DNA of 64,000 nt from Thysanoteuthis rhombus. Its lineage: Eukaryota > Mollusca > Cephalopoda > Oegopsida > Thysanoteuthidae. The DNA lies in NCBI GenBank assembly GCA_963457665.1, contig OY735225.1, forward strand, positions 1,404,501 through 1,468,500. The letters are read 5' to 3'. Positions 46,521 to 55,391 of the stretch are shown here, piece by piece. The notes under the pieces are model-generated. The model was given only the letters and a program-made list of their open reading frames with translations, searched no databases and was not told the DNA's origin. How positions within the stretch are numbered: the stretch's first letter is position 1; every line of letters starts with the position of its first letter. The position numbers and the translations under genes are program-made.

Positions 46521-47264
46521 ACATAAGTATATATATAGGTGTACATGCATAAATAGGGACATCAATAATTCTGATGTTGTAAAAAGAATTTGTTTTACAC
46601 TAAAGATGTATATCTTTTAAAATTATTTAATTCCTCATGAATGTATTTAACTTGGTGCTGAATATTAATCATATAGATTGAAGACTATACATTGAAAATT
46701 TCAGATCAAAATTCAGCTAAAATCTTTGTGGCCAGCAATGGACTTATTGTGTGTGGACATATATATATGCATGTGTGTGTACATGAATATACAGGAATCC
46801 TCCCGATGACTGCAAATCCAATAAGGATGTTTTGATTAACATGATAACAATTTTCATCTTAAGAAAATTGAATGGCTTGCCCTATTTTGTATTGAAGAAT
46901 TGTCTTAAAAAAAGTGGTTTCAGTTGGTGTGGCACTTTTTGAGGAAGTATTAACTGCAGGTTTCCTCTATATGTACTTGTATATATATATATTTTTTTTT
47001 TAACCATTTTTCTCTTTTAAACTCTGTAATATACTATATAATTAGGATATATATTTTAGTGGGTGGATTCAAGTTCATAATGATTTGTAATCTATCGTCA
47101 TATTCAGCAAAGCTATTATTGAATGTGCTTGTCTGTCTGTTCAATTGAATTCCTCAATAACCCTATCCCAAGTTATGGAAGACCTTACCTGAAGCTGCCA
47201 CAAGGAGTACAAGCAAAACCACGTACAAGCGTATTTCATTGTTGAAGATGTACAAAAAAGACAT
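35462..47264 (-). CDS. Four-exon gene for a secreted-type cysteine-rich single-pass membrane protein (CYYR1/Shisa-like), 158 aa
   Basis: Seen: four exons joined by GT-AG introns of about 7.9, 2.0 and 1.5 kb keep one frame from ATG at 47264 to TGA at 35464-35462. Residues 1-25 form a signal peptide (NEIRLYVV then a Leu/Val core ending VAAS). Residues 26-63 hold seven cysteines, including GCC and YCC pairs. Residues 70-74 are Tyr-rich (YYYGY). Residues 76-94 are a membrane span with glycines at 78, 82 and 86. The cytoplasmic side begins [10 protein letters not shown] and ends near residue 158 with an acidic/Ser stretch. Known: CYYR1 and Shisa-type adaptors share the order signal peptide, CC-containing ectodomain, single span, short tail; they usually carry proline-rich PPxY tails, which are absent here. 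Inferred: a type I membrane adaptor or trafficking protein. The gene structure is strong; family membership is moderate. WBP1/VOPP1-like is an alternative. Confidence 0.85.
35638..35813. mobile_element. Family B MITE with clear terminal inverted repeats
   Basis: Begins aactcttaaattcat and ends gaatttaagagt, its inverse. Interior caagggaaataacttctgatc. Lies in intron 3 of the CYYR1/Shisa-like gene, about 70 bp upstream of exon 4. Confidence 0.7.
35985..36245 (-). mobile_element. Family S tRNA-derived SINE (first of a tandem pair)
   Basis: The body shares aaactctcagcaaggcatcc and gccatgtaagccaatgg with the next copy; the head is worn. Intron 3 of the minus-strand gene. Confidence 0.55.
36325..36592 (-). 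mobile_element. Family S tRNA-derived SINE (second of a tandem pair)
   Basis: On the minus strand the head reads gtagctcaattggtaagagcag (A box) and gagttcgagtctcacc (B box), close to real tRNA boxes, followed by a body of about 190 bp ending in an AT-rich tail. Confidence 0.7.
36636..36997. mobile_element. hAT-like MITE
   Basis: Left end tagggatagagaaagtaaggtctgcaagcc, right end gcagaggtagaaaggttgccaaccc, imperfect inverted ends. Intron 3 of the minus-strand gene. Confidence 0.5.
37029..37210 (-). CDS. Exon 3 of the CYYR1/Shisa-like gene: Tyr-rich stalk, membrane span, proximal tail
   Basis: A 182-nt exon with acceptor ttattccag and donor gtaagt. It codes a Tyr-rich stalk, a hydrophobic span with three glycines spaced four apart (a glycine zipper), then [10 protein letters not shown], whose Arg and Cys fit the cytosolic face and possible palmitoylation. 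The tail continues with a Gly/Asp-rich stretch ending ITVTT. Confidence 0.88.
37850..37980 (-). mobile_element. Family S SINE fragment
   Basis: On the minus strand the head has a worn A box and aagtttgagtcttgttgg as a B box, then agctattttttattttattt. Confidence 0.45.
38030..38178 (-). mobile_element. Family E MITE
   Basis: Contains tgtccccc, ccagaaagccaactgcattataac and gattaatattttggggttcaccatcc. In an intron region upstream of exon 3 of the minus-strand gene. Confidence 0.55.
39182..39293 (-). CDS. Exon 2 of the CYYR1/Shisa-like gene: cysteine-rich ectodomain
   Basis: A 112-nt exon with acceptor cttctag and donor gtaagt. It codes IQCEHC, an Asp/Gln-rich linker, then YCEIGCC and YCCIE: seven cysteines in 36 residues, no stop, phase 1 in and phase 2 out. 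It was found by splice signals and cysteine spacing, as it is too short to stand out as an open frame. Confidence 0.87.
39750..39947. mobile_element. Family B MITE
   Basis: Begins ctttgaattcat and ends atgaatttaagagttg. Interior caagggaaacgacttttgat and ctttgaccattgactga. In intron 1 of the minus-strand gene. Confidence 0.65.
40045..40310 (+). repeat. Diverged tandem array, about 2.5 units of 90-110 bp
   Basis: The block agtggtcagaaattgaggcaagcattactgacaaaat, followed by agctattata, recurs at about 40050, 40165 and 40252, with ctatagaaatgcttataaaa between. Confidence 0.6.
40805..40985 (+). mobile_element. Family E MITE, near full length
   Basis: Left end ggtatcccctgctataa, interior gtgttggggtccaagcaagcc and ggggtccatcatccaccc, right end gttataactggggagacttgtatc. 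The outer ~20 bases are imperfect inverted repeats. Confidence 0.65.
41106..41166. repeat. (CA)n(TA)n(GA)n microsatellite
   Basis: Three dinucleotide runs joined end to end in intron 1 of the minus-strand gene. Confidence 0.95.
41167..42250. other. No gene seen
   Basis: Intron 1 of the CYYR1/Shisa-like gene. AT-rich. A gccttggggaccgggtttatg patch near 41611 is unmatched. Confidence 0.5.
42250..42400 (+). repeat. Family F repeat
   Basis: Contains gctaaattagtacag, ctttttagcaccttcctgg and ggttgactacactg, a diverged gttggcaacactg end. Confidence 0.4.
43730..43808 (-). repeat. Family E fragment
   Basis: Contains ttataatgcagttggctttcttggacc and ccaacgcctgtg, the reverse complement of the left half of E. 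Confidence 0.5.
43908..43984. repeat. (CT)n(AT)n microsatellite
   Basis: CT run followed directly by an AT run, in intron 1 of the minus-strand gene. Confidence 0.95.
44055..44185 (-). mobile_element. Family S SINE fragment
   Basis: On the minus strand: taggtttgattcctgcagc (B box) follows a worn A box, then ccattttcttttattgtttatt. Partial. Confidence 0.4.
44835..45074 (+). repeat. Family A repeat, 3'-truncated by an RTE-like fragment
   Basis: Starts catcaacataggcattttcag and ends at ttgattgatcacccctaaca, where the LINE tail begins. Confidence 0.7.
45073..45350 (-). pseudogene. RTE-like LINE 3' fragment
   Basis: Starts with a catcatcatcatc tail and the shared 3' UTR, then minus-strand codons for the [13 protein letters not shown] and GHVARM blocks. 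It joins directly to the truncated family A copy ending at about 45070. Confidence 0.7.
45480..45715. repeat. Family F repeat
   Basis: Bounded by tgttgccaatttagcac and gagttggcatcactg, an inverted pair, with tttttagcattttt motifs between. This is the best copy for seeing that F has inverted ends. Confidence 0.5.
45970..46435 (-). repeat. Family A repeat, full length
   Basis: From tctggttagtgactgaatag to agtgactgtttctaacatg: the reverse complement of the whole family. Its length of about 465 bp sets the full-length estimate. A (TG/TA)n microsatellite lies at its outer edge. Confidence 0.75.
46449..46515. repeat. (TG)n(TA)n microsatellite
   Basis: Short TG and GTAT units, then about 25 TA units, just outside a family A copy. 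Confidence 0.95.
47189..47264 (-). CDS. Exon 1 of the CYYR1/Shisa-like gene: start codon and signal peptide
   Basis: ATG reads from 47264 to 47262. The exon codes 25 residues plus one base and ends in TCAG followed by the donor gtaagg. A longer upstream frame on the same strand is ignored because this frame alone gives a signal peptide and joins exon 2 in phase 1 (G plus GC makes Gly). No strong acceptor lies just upstream, so the 5' UTR is either contiguous or starts at a weak acceptor. Confidence 0.85.
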
Positions 47265-47494
47265 TCTTTTAAAGTAACTTCAGCTTGTTTATTCCTCCTC
47301 AAATAACGAGGCATGATTTTAATCAATTTGTGAAATTCTAACTCTTACATACCTACCTACATACCTATGATACTATCTCCGGCTTGCACAAAATGAACAA
47401 AGTTCAAAAATTGATAAGATTCAAGATATCAGTAACTCCTATGAACATCACTCATTAGCCTATCTTTTTTGCTTAACTTGAGTGGCTGTGGCCA

Positions 47495-47625
47495 GTGGCA
47501 GACCTAGCAGGGGGTGCTGAAAGGGCTTGTCAGCCCTGGATGACACCATCAGAGGGGGTGACACCAAGATGAATGACTAATATTTTTTTAATTTCACAGT
47601 GGGAAAGAACGCAGTCACCTAAAGT
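47495..47625 (+). repeat. Family M element end
   Basis: ccagtggcagacctagcagggggtgc, then gatgacaccatcagagggggtgacacc. An opposite end with ggtgacaccaaccctaggaatgccactg is at 34834-34854, and another agtggtgtagcaag start is at 52537. This pattern is common for invertebrate DNA transposons. Confidence 0.45.
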
Positions 47626-47639
47626 CAACTAATGCTAAA

Positions 47640-48000
47640 GGCCAACTTACTTTCATCCATTGGTGAGACGGATGCTACATGCCTTCCACCTTAATCACAC
47701 AGCTTAGTGTGTACTCAATCAGCTGCTGAGTGCGCCAGGAAATTTACTGAAGAAGTGGAACCAATCTGTCTTAGGAGCTGCACTCCTAGTTTGAAATCAG
47801 AGTTGTCTATCTCCTCAATTGGTTGCCAATCAAGAATAGAGACCCCAGTCTACCCTACTATTTGCTCATAGCTAAGAGAGTAGTAAATTCATTCCTCCTG
47901 CAAGTGAGCACCAACTGTCTCAACTGGAATCTGAACTCTGTTAGCTGATTCTATTTTTTTAGCTGTTAACCATTTGGCCACTCTCACCTCAACCCATCCC
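47640..48000 (-). mobile_element. tRNA-derived SINE, family G-like
   Basis: On the minus strand gtggccaaatggttaacagc (A box) is followed by gagttcagattccagttgag (B box), then the body with gaatgaatttactactc. The far part (47640-47830) is unclassified sequence. Confidence 0.5.
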
Positions 48001-48011
48001 ATGAAATAAAA

Positions 48012-48346
48012 ACAAGTCTGGTTAGTCCCTCAATAGAAATTGTCACGTGACCAATGTCTTTTGACAGCATGACATTATGGGGGTGATCAATTATTATTCA
48101 AGAAAAGAGGGGGATCAATGAATAGGTTCCTTCTCTCACCTTTTGTTGGGCAGTGATCATTGAAAAATTCGGATAAAAAACAAGCTTGAATGTTTCTGAG
48201 TGCAAATAAGGTGCCAATTTAGAATAAACTTACATGGTAAATTGAATCTCTTCACTAGAAACCTATTGGGATGTGTATGAAAAAACAACCTTTTATAGAC
48301 ATAATAAATGTGATGGTTTCTATTGAGTGACTAACCAGACCCGTTT
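48012..48346 (-). repeat. Family A repeat with inverted 3' tail (foldback)
   Basis: A minus copy starts tctggttagtccctcaatag. At its far end (48310-48340) the plus-oriented tail ggtttctattgagtgactaacc reappears, so the copy is bounded by inverted ~24-bp ends. Confidence 0.65.
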
Positions 48347-48405
48347 TCATAACTTTTATAACATTGTTCCAGCGAAAGACTCTAAAAAGATGAGAAGTAT
48401 ATCAC

Positions 48406-48438
48406 CTGATGAAGACTGGAAAGTGTATCAGTCAAAAC
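48406..48438 (+). other. Hammerhead-like motif copy
   Basis: ctgatga-a-gactg-gaaagtgtat-cagtc-aaaac. A 5-bp perfect stem sits between the two core boxes. Confidence 0.35.
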
Positions 48439-48824
48439 ATAGTAGAAGAAATAAATGATAATACCACATCTCTTGCCATAAAGTAATGGTTAACAAGCTA
48501 GTACAGGTACAATATTTTCTAGCAACGGATGATCAGTCAACTCTTTTGATCCGCACAAAATTTTATGCCGACACTTGATTTTCTCACAGATCTCACACTA
48601 CTTCATTGAGTGGCTAATGGTTGTGAGTTCAGTCCCTGAGTTGGGTAATGCAAAAAAGTCATATACTCTGGTTCAGTGGAAAAGGCAGATAATTGGAATC
48701 ACAAGGACATGGACAAATTGATGAAACAAGATATTCTCTAGTGTGGAGAATGGAATGCAAACTATCGACTCCCGTGGATTGAATAGAGAGTTTGGTTCAA
48801 AATGTTACCAATTACAGCTAACAC

Positions 48825-48857
48825 CTGAAGAAGGCAAGAGAGTGCAACAGTCGAAAC
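48825..48857 (+). other. Hammerhead-like motif copy with intact core boxes
   Basis: ctgaaga and gaaac both fit the CUGANGA and GAAA core of hammerhead ribozymes. The inner stem (ggc/gtc) is only three pairs. The outer stems were not verified. Confidence 0.35.
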
Positions 48858-49024
48858 ATTGTGACTATAACCATGAGTGTATGGGAACTCTTTAATTAAG
48901 GGGTGCAAAGGGCTTGATTTGTCAGAAATTTTACACCCCTTAGCTCAAATTGGGAAAAGGGCATTCACCTCCTCTGCCCCCTGGTTCATATTCTTATGAC
49001 TATGATAATAACAACCAAAATGAG

Positions 49025-49385
49025 GACATTAGTCTGTGTAAATCTCTGTATAATATCACCATAGCCAGCCCCATGTACCAGAAGTGATTACAAAAAAGAA
49101 TAGATCTTTTATCTGAATAAACAAAAATAAAAATACCAGCACGAGATTTTTGCATTGTTGGTCCAAAATGACCATAGAGACCCTAAAAAGAACTTTTGGG
49201 AGCGGAAAAAAATAAAGTTGATATGTAGTGGTGTACATGCAGATTTTTGAGGTTGTAACCCCAAAAATATGACCAGGAGTGCCTGTAGACACACCCTCAC
49301 AGACAAAGACTAGCTAAGAGAGAAGAATCTGTAGCCCACTTCACTGGTTGATTGAGTGATTTGTGAGGCTATGATGTTTCAGAAA
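49025..49385 (-). repeat. Family D repeat
   Basis: Reverse copy with aatagatcttttatctgaat, ttgcattgttggtccaaaatg, gaccaggagtgcctgtagacac and gaatctgtagcccac. Confidence 0.65.
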
Positions 49386-49504
49386 AATCCAGACGGATAT
49401 GTCTCACTCTCTGTTTTCACTTGACATGTTTTTTTTTTTAGATTATATTTTTAGGGAAAATTCAACTTTTAATTATAAATTAGTGTTATTTGTATCTTGC
49501 AACG

Positions 49505-49870
49505 TTCATCATCAGCATTTTAACGTTTGACATTGGATATAGACCTTTGCTAAGATTTGTCAGACCTCTCTATCATAATTCATCTTGTTATTTTATATTC
49601 AGCCAGCTGTGATGTAATTTGTGATGTCCAGTAGTTGTCTGCCATATGATATCACGGACTAATATATCGTGTTGTCTTGTGATCTGTCCTTGTAATGTTG
49701 AGCAGGATTCTTTCATGTGTACATTGCATGGCTCTCAGTCTATAGGGTCAGTCTCTTGGTTAGGTTCCGTGTTTCAGCTCCATAAATGACTATTGGAAGG
49801 ATGCATTGGTTGTATACTCTTCTCTTTAGGACTAATGGGATTTTCTTGTTCTTCAAGGCTCTCCTGAAAG
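49505..49870 (-). pseudogene. Degenerate RTE-like LINE 3' fragment
   Basis: Tail catcatcagcattttaacg, a shared 3' UTR, then diverged minus-strand sequence for the GAETR and QCIL blocks (near 49750-49815). More decayed than the other copies, with internal deletions. Confidence 0.6.
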
Positions 49871-50249
49871 CTTACCTTATTGAATCCTAATTTGCTGCTG
49901 TTAACTACCTATGAAAGGCTCATTGGTTCCTTGATAGATAAATATTATCAATTTCACTAATACTTTAATAATGATTGAAGAATGTGGTTCTCAAACATCA
50001 TGAGTGACATTTGAAAAATAAGTTTTTAATTGATTTAAAAATCAGATTTTTGGTTTGAACTTTTATTCTTCTTAAGACCTTTTAGACTTGATATGTATGA
50101 AAAAAAAATTGTAATAATAAAAAAAAATTCAAGTCCAGAATTTGATTTCTTGATTCAATTAAAACGTATTTATTTTTAAATGGCACTTCTCGCATTTTGG
50201 GACAAACACTCTTCAATCGTTCCTTGAAACTTTTAAATCCTCTTATGAG

Positions 50250-50290
50250 TATTAGGTTGATGCAAAGTTCCCAGCACTATCTTTTGTCTA
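50250..50290 (+). mobile_element. Mariner-like terminal repeat
   Basis: attaggttgatgcaaagttcc resembles the TTAGGTTGGTGCAAAAGT end of mariner-derived elements. No transposase follows. Confidence 0.3.
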
Positions 50291-50739
50291 ATGTTAGGGA
50301 AATCTTAGACGTGTATTTGAAATTTGCTTACTTATGCAATTGGTCAACTGTTGCACATTATCAACAAGTATTAGAAAAAATTCAGAATCTAGGGAAACAG
50401 ATTTTACATGAACTCATGGAAATGAACATCATTCAGCATTCTAACATTTGCTTTTTTTCTCTGGCTTGAAATAAAAAGTAATTTTTTAACTTGATTGTCT
50501 CTGTCAATAAATAGATTTATTATGAAAATCTCAAACAAAGAAAATTGTGACTATATCCATGGGTATCTAGGGGGTGCATACGGGGCGTTTGAACTACCCT
50601 TCCCCCACGATCAGGCTTTCACACCGAGTGCGAGGACATTCAAAAGTTGGAACCTCATAATGAATAATGGATAAATGGTGTGGTACTATTGTTTTATGTA
50701 ACACAGACATGATGTTCTTGTATAAAATGACCATATCAT

Positions 50740-50935
50740 TATTTGCTGTTAACAGGGTTGTTACTAAGATTCACTTGAAGTGTATTCTGCCCACTCTCTT
50801 CTCCCCCTGGGAAAGGGGCAGCAGATGCATCCGGAACAGCTTCCAGCATTCCAACCTCAATGGAATCTACTGAGGGTGGAATGAGGGATTTCCTCTTTGA
50901 CTTTATTGGAATTCAAGAGGAATTCTTTGAATTGC
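50740..50935 (+). pseudogene. Possible fibrinogen-domain relic
   Basis: After an acceptor-like gctgttaacag, the frame ends NSFQHSNLNGIY, then a stop, then GWNEGF. The SNLNG-Y block with an upstream Cys resembles the C-terminal part of fibrinogen-related domains, but the match is short and frames are broken. Confidence 0.2.
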
Positions 50936-50984
50936 TGGAACCTCAACAAATTTACTGTCAAACAGTAATTAGAAACAGTCAACA

Positions 50985-51412
50985 AAAACTGTCAAAATAG
51001 GTTTCCTAAGTTTTCAAGTTTGTCTGACTGGCTATGTATATATCACATGTACACGCCATACTGATCAAGTTAGAGGGCTGAAATTTTCAACATTTACTCT
51101 TTATTATGTGTATGAAAAAACTTTTTTGTTTTCTGTTTTTTTTTGTTGAAAATTCACTCCTAAGGTGTGTGTGTGTGTGTGTGGGGGGTTCAATTTACAA
51201 TGTGAGTTCATGCTAAATTGCTACCTTTGTTTGTGTCCATTTTATAATTTTAAAAAAAAATTCAGACTTTTTTAGTAAGCACTATCCAACCAAAGGTGAG
51301 AGGAGTAACTTATCCATTGATCACCACTTTTTCCAATACTTTAATTGATCACCCACATCAAGACATGCTGCCAAAAGATGTTGTGACAGTTTCTATTGAG
51401 TGATTAACCAGC
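50985..51412 (+). repeat. Family A repeat, near full length
   Basis: Starts actgtcaaaataggtttcc and ends acagtttctattgagtgatt. It contains a short GTGTGT run and ggggggttcaatttacaatg. Confidence 0.75.
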
Positions 51413-51914
51413 TATCGCCAGTAATTAATAATATCTATTGATATATTGATTTTCAAGCCAAGATCAGCTCAACTGATGGGTACGTTTTCACGATTATTGA
51501 AAGCCCTTTATTTGGTTGTTAACTGAAATCAATACAACTATTCATCTTGTAAATGTCTGTTTTGGTTTGCACTTAAGGACTTTTATTATTGACAGCAGAC
51601 AGTCAACAAATATTCACAGCAATTAAGACTGTTATGATTGATTGGGTCTTGACAAGGTTGACTACAGAGGTAACAGCTCCTTACTCTTACTTCCTGTGCA
51701 GGTATCAAATGACGCTTTACTACAGAGTAATATTTACATTGAGAAAACATTTCTTTAGTAATTCAGACATCAATACAATAAGAACAGAAAGTTTCATTGA
51801 ATTTCAAGTTGAATTTCTGTAGATTTTTAAAATGCTGGTGTATCAAGCATCCAAATTTTACTTATTGATTTTTTCATGGTAAAATTTCTTCAACAATTGG
51901 AAATAATTCTCAAA

Positions 51915-52093
51915 CAGGTGTCCTCTGTTATAATATGGGTACTAGGGCCCAAGAAAGCCAACCGTGTTACAACCAAGCCATGATAAAAACTTAGCTATTT
52001 TGGAGTTAGATTAATATTTTAGATTCCTCTATCCATCCATGTAACAACGTAAATCGTGCTATAAACTGTTATAATGGGGAAGGCCTGTATTTG
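51915..52093 (+). mobile_element. Family E MITE, full length
   Basis: Left end acaggtgtcctctgttataat, interior gggcccaagaaagccaacc and gttagattaatatttta, right end gttataatggggaaggcctgtat. About 178 bp with imperfect terminal inverted repeats. Confidence 0.7.
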
Positions 52094-52279
52094 GCAAAAT
52101 ATAGCTTTTATATCAGAACATTCGCTCTTCTTTTTAAAAGTTTTAAGTTTATGAAAATAACTCAATTCATATTCAGTTTAAATAGATTTTCGGTCACAGG
52201 TTCCTATCTTGTAAAGTCCATGAGAATATCTAGGTTGATTATTTTTATTTTACAAATGATTGATAGCTGTATATATTAA

Positions 52280-52535
52280 TGCATAAAGGTGCAGAGTGGC
52301 ATAACTGTTACTGACAGAGAAAATGGAATCAACTAACCAAGTTCGAGTTTTGGTCAAGGTTACTTATGTTTACTTTGAACTAATGCATTTACGAAAGGCA
52401 TGAATCCACTTCTCCCATCCAGCTATTGGTTAATAGCAGAGCCATTGGAGCCTTTTAGCACTGGAAGTTATTACATCAGCTTGGCAGTTGCCATGGCCGG
52501 TCCCAAGCCAGGTTGTGGAGCGTTGGATGTCAGGC
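52280..52535 (+). mobile_element. Family G tRNA-derived SINE, best copy
   Basis: Head: gtggcataactgttactgac (A box) and aagttcgagttttggtc (B box). Body: gaaaggcatgaatccacttc, ctattggttaatagcag, gcttggcagttgccatgg. This order shows that G is a tRNA-headed SINE. Confidence 0.65.
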
Positions 52536-53194
52536 AGTGGTGTAGCAAGAATTCTCAGTGTCTGGGTGTTAAGACAGCACCTGGGGGTAACTGCACTATA
52601 TCTTAGGCGAGGGCATAATTATTATTCATTATTGGCCAGAGGAAATCATGTGCCTTTTCACTCCTACCCCCAGGGACAACTGGCTCCTCTCTGGTCATGC
52701 CAATGGTGTCAGACCAGCATTCTGGGCTCTATAACAACCTATAATTGCAACAGAAACAATGAATAGAAATCATTGTCAATATGCCTTGCCACACTGAGAG
52801 ACATATAGTGAATACATACATACTGTTGCATATATAGAGAATAACAAATATATGTGGGTGAGTGAGTATATAACATCCTAAATTCACGAGTGACATTAAC
52901 TTGAATGTATGCAATAGCATTTTGGAAACTGAAGCAGACATGACACAATGACTTTTAGAAAATTGATGCCATGACTTTTGTAAGTTCACCATTTTTGCAT
53001 TCAGGAAAGAATACTCATCCTTGATTCAGTATGAAAACTGACGCTTCCCGAAAGCTAATTGAATATTGCTACAGGACATAGCGTATAAATAACCCTCCCA
53101 TCTGCACAAACCCCTATGACCTTGTTTAGAGTTCAAGATTCCACACAATTTTTTTTATTTTCATTTCCGTCATTTTTTAAAACTTATTATTACA

Positions 53195-53600
53195 ATGTCT
53201 GGTTAGTAACTCAATAGAGACTGTCATGTGACAATGTCTTTTGGTTATATGCCATGTTGGGGGTGATCAATGAAAAAATTGAAAATAAGAGGGAATCGAT
53301 GATTAAGTTGCTTCTCTTTTGTTGGATAACTAAAGAGTCCAATAAGTGTGAATACTGCTGAACACAAATTAAGGGATCAATTTAGCATACACTTATATTG
53401 TAAATCGAAATCCCCAAAATCTTACTTGGGGATGGGATGGATTTGTTTTTAAAAGTTTTTTCTAGACTCGATAAGAATTAATTATTTAAATTTTCAGCCC
53501 TCTTGCTTCATTAGTGTGGCTTACAGCAATCACATATATATAGCCAGCCAGAATCGCTTGAAAACTGAAGAAACCCATATTTTCAATTTTTGGTTGACGG
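53195..53600 (-). repeat. Family A repeat
   Basis: Reverse copy from ctggttagtaactcaataga to aaacccatattttcaattttt, including cagccctcttgcttcattag. Confidence 0.7.
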
Positions 53601-53697
53601 TTTGTAATTGTTATATTTAAGTATCATATCTAAGTATAAATAGATACGTTATTCCTTCCCTAAAAATGTATCAAAGTTGCATCTCTCTCACTTATAT

Positions 53698-54235
53698 CAT
53701 CATCATCATCAGTCTTTTAATGTTCATCGTTTGACGTAGACCTTCCCCAGGATCTGCCTCATTTCTTTTTTTCAGAGCCAGTATTTTGTGAATTTGTCTA
53801 GTTCATCTCTCCATCTTGTATCCTGTCAGCTTCGGTTTCACATGTGATCTCTGGGGATCCATGTTGTGAGCCGTGATGTCCATTGGTCATCTTTCATTGA
53901 CCAGCCAATTGCCGTTTGAGTTTTTTAATGGATTCTATGATGACTCCTGTTTTCATTCTCCATAAATGAGGTTCTGATATACTGTGCTGTCTTGTGATCT
54001 CTCCATGTGAGGTTGAGCATGATTCTCTCATATACACGCTGCATGCTTCTCAGTTTGTCTCTTGGTTAGGTTCCATGTTTCAGCTCCATAAGTGACTATT
54101 AGGAGGATACATTGGTTGTATACTCTTCTTTTTAGCATTATTGGGATTGTCTTGTTTTTGAAGGTTGAGCTTGCTTTGCTGAAAGCTTGCCATCTTAGGG
54201 TGATTCTTTGCTTGATTTCTTAATCTTTACTTAGT
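53698..54235 (-). pseudogene. RTE-like LINE 3' fragment with (ATC)n tail
   Basis: Four ATC repeats begin the copy, followed by the shared 3' UTR and the same reverse-transcriptase C-terminal blocks, with small deletions (for example in the GHVARM block). Confidence 0.75.
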
Positions 54236-54439
54236 TTATACTAGGCTTCAAGTTTCTTACACTTCCTGAGCTTTATTGATAATAGTTGACCATGTTCATT
54301 CTTATGAAAAATTTTTGATACTTCTTTTAATATTTCTAGTATATTCACAAATAATAACATCAATTATGGCTCCAAGCGATTGGCAAGTTGATATCCGTGC
54401 CTCACATAAATGAATCATAAATGAATTGTAGCCAGAACT

Positions 54440-54745
54440 AATCATCTAGAATTGCCTTGAAAAAAATAGATCTTCTATTTGAAATTATCTTTAAAGAAAT
54501 ACCAGCACAAAATTTAGGCATTGATGGTTCTGAATGACCACAGAGACCCAAAAATGGAAAAAACCCCAAAAAAACAAACGTTTTTAGACGGTGCTCAATG
54601 GTGTACTTATGCAAATTTCTGTGGTTGTAGCCCCCAAAGTGCAGGTGTGTATGTAGACTCATCCTCACAGACACACTAACAAGCAACAGAGAAGAATCTG
54701 TAGCCCTCTCAGCAGGTTGGTCAGACAGGCCATTTGTCGGGCTAT
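54440..54745 (-). repeat. Family D repeat
   Basis: Reverse copy with aatagatcttctatttgaaa, ccagcacaaaatttaggcattg, gtagactcatcctcacagac and agaatctgtagccctc. Confidence 0.65.
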
Positions 54746-54784
54746 AGTAATTTTGATATTGTTAGATTTGATCTTCTATGAACT

Positions 54785-54975
54785 ATAGAGTTCTAGTAGC
54801 TCAAGTGGTAGAGCAGCTGTTATTGAAAAATAAGGCTTCCCAAGGCAAAAGGGATGCAAGTCCTACTGAGAGTTTATTCTTCAATTTTGATCCACATTAT
54901 TTGCTAATGGCCATAGATTGATGACATGTGACTAAAAATGAAAGAAATAAGTCAAATTCCTTCATCTAATAAAAA
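54785..54975 (+). mobile_element. Family S tRNA-derived SINE, full length
   Basis: Head gtagctcaagtggtagagcagc (A box) and atgcaagtcctactgag (B box), a body with catttgctaatggcc-like sequence, and an aataaaaataataat tail. Confidence 0.65.
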
Positions 54976-55364
54976 TAATAATCTAAGATGATGTCTTTCA
55001 GCAAAATTACGTATTCCATCATGAAAGAACAATTCCATTTAAAGTTGATAGATACAAGGGATTCTTGAACTTGTTGCGAGGAGTGTGGTAGGAAGCAGAA
55101 CAAGTGAGAATCTGAAGATGACGGGTCTAGAGAATATATTGCTTATGGTAGAACTTCCTAACTTTGCTTAATGATTATTTGTTGCATCAAGTATACATCA
55201 TGAAGACGAGTGTTGTCATGCAGCATAATCACCAATCGACTTCATTGCCCAGAAAAAGGTCTTTTGTTTTCTCAACAAATATGGATGCAATCTCACCCGG
55301 GAAATAAAAAAAATCTAGAAAAAATCACCTTATTATTTGATTTCAATAAAATTTTCTATACTTA

Positions 55365-55391
55365 TTTTTTTTTTTTTTTTTTTTTTTTTTT
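55365..55391. repeat. 27-base T homopolymer
   Basis: Uninterrupted run of T. It could be the reverse of a retroposed poly-A tail, but no retrocopy is visible beside it. Confidence 0.9.

Noticed and set aside
46358..46546. Minus-strand open frame of 62 codons
   Set aside because: Mostly Tyr-Ile repeats from the (TA)n tract.
47141..47326. Longer minus-strand frame overlapping exon 1
   Set aside because: It gives no signal peptide and does not join exon 2 in phase; the frame from 47264 does both.
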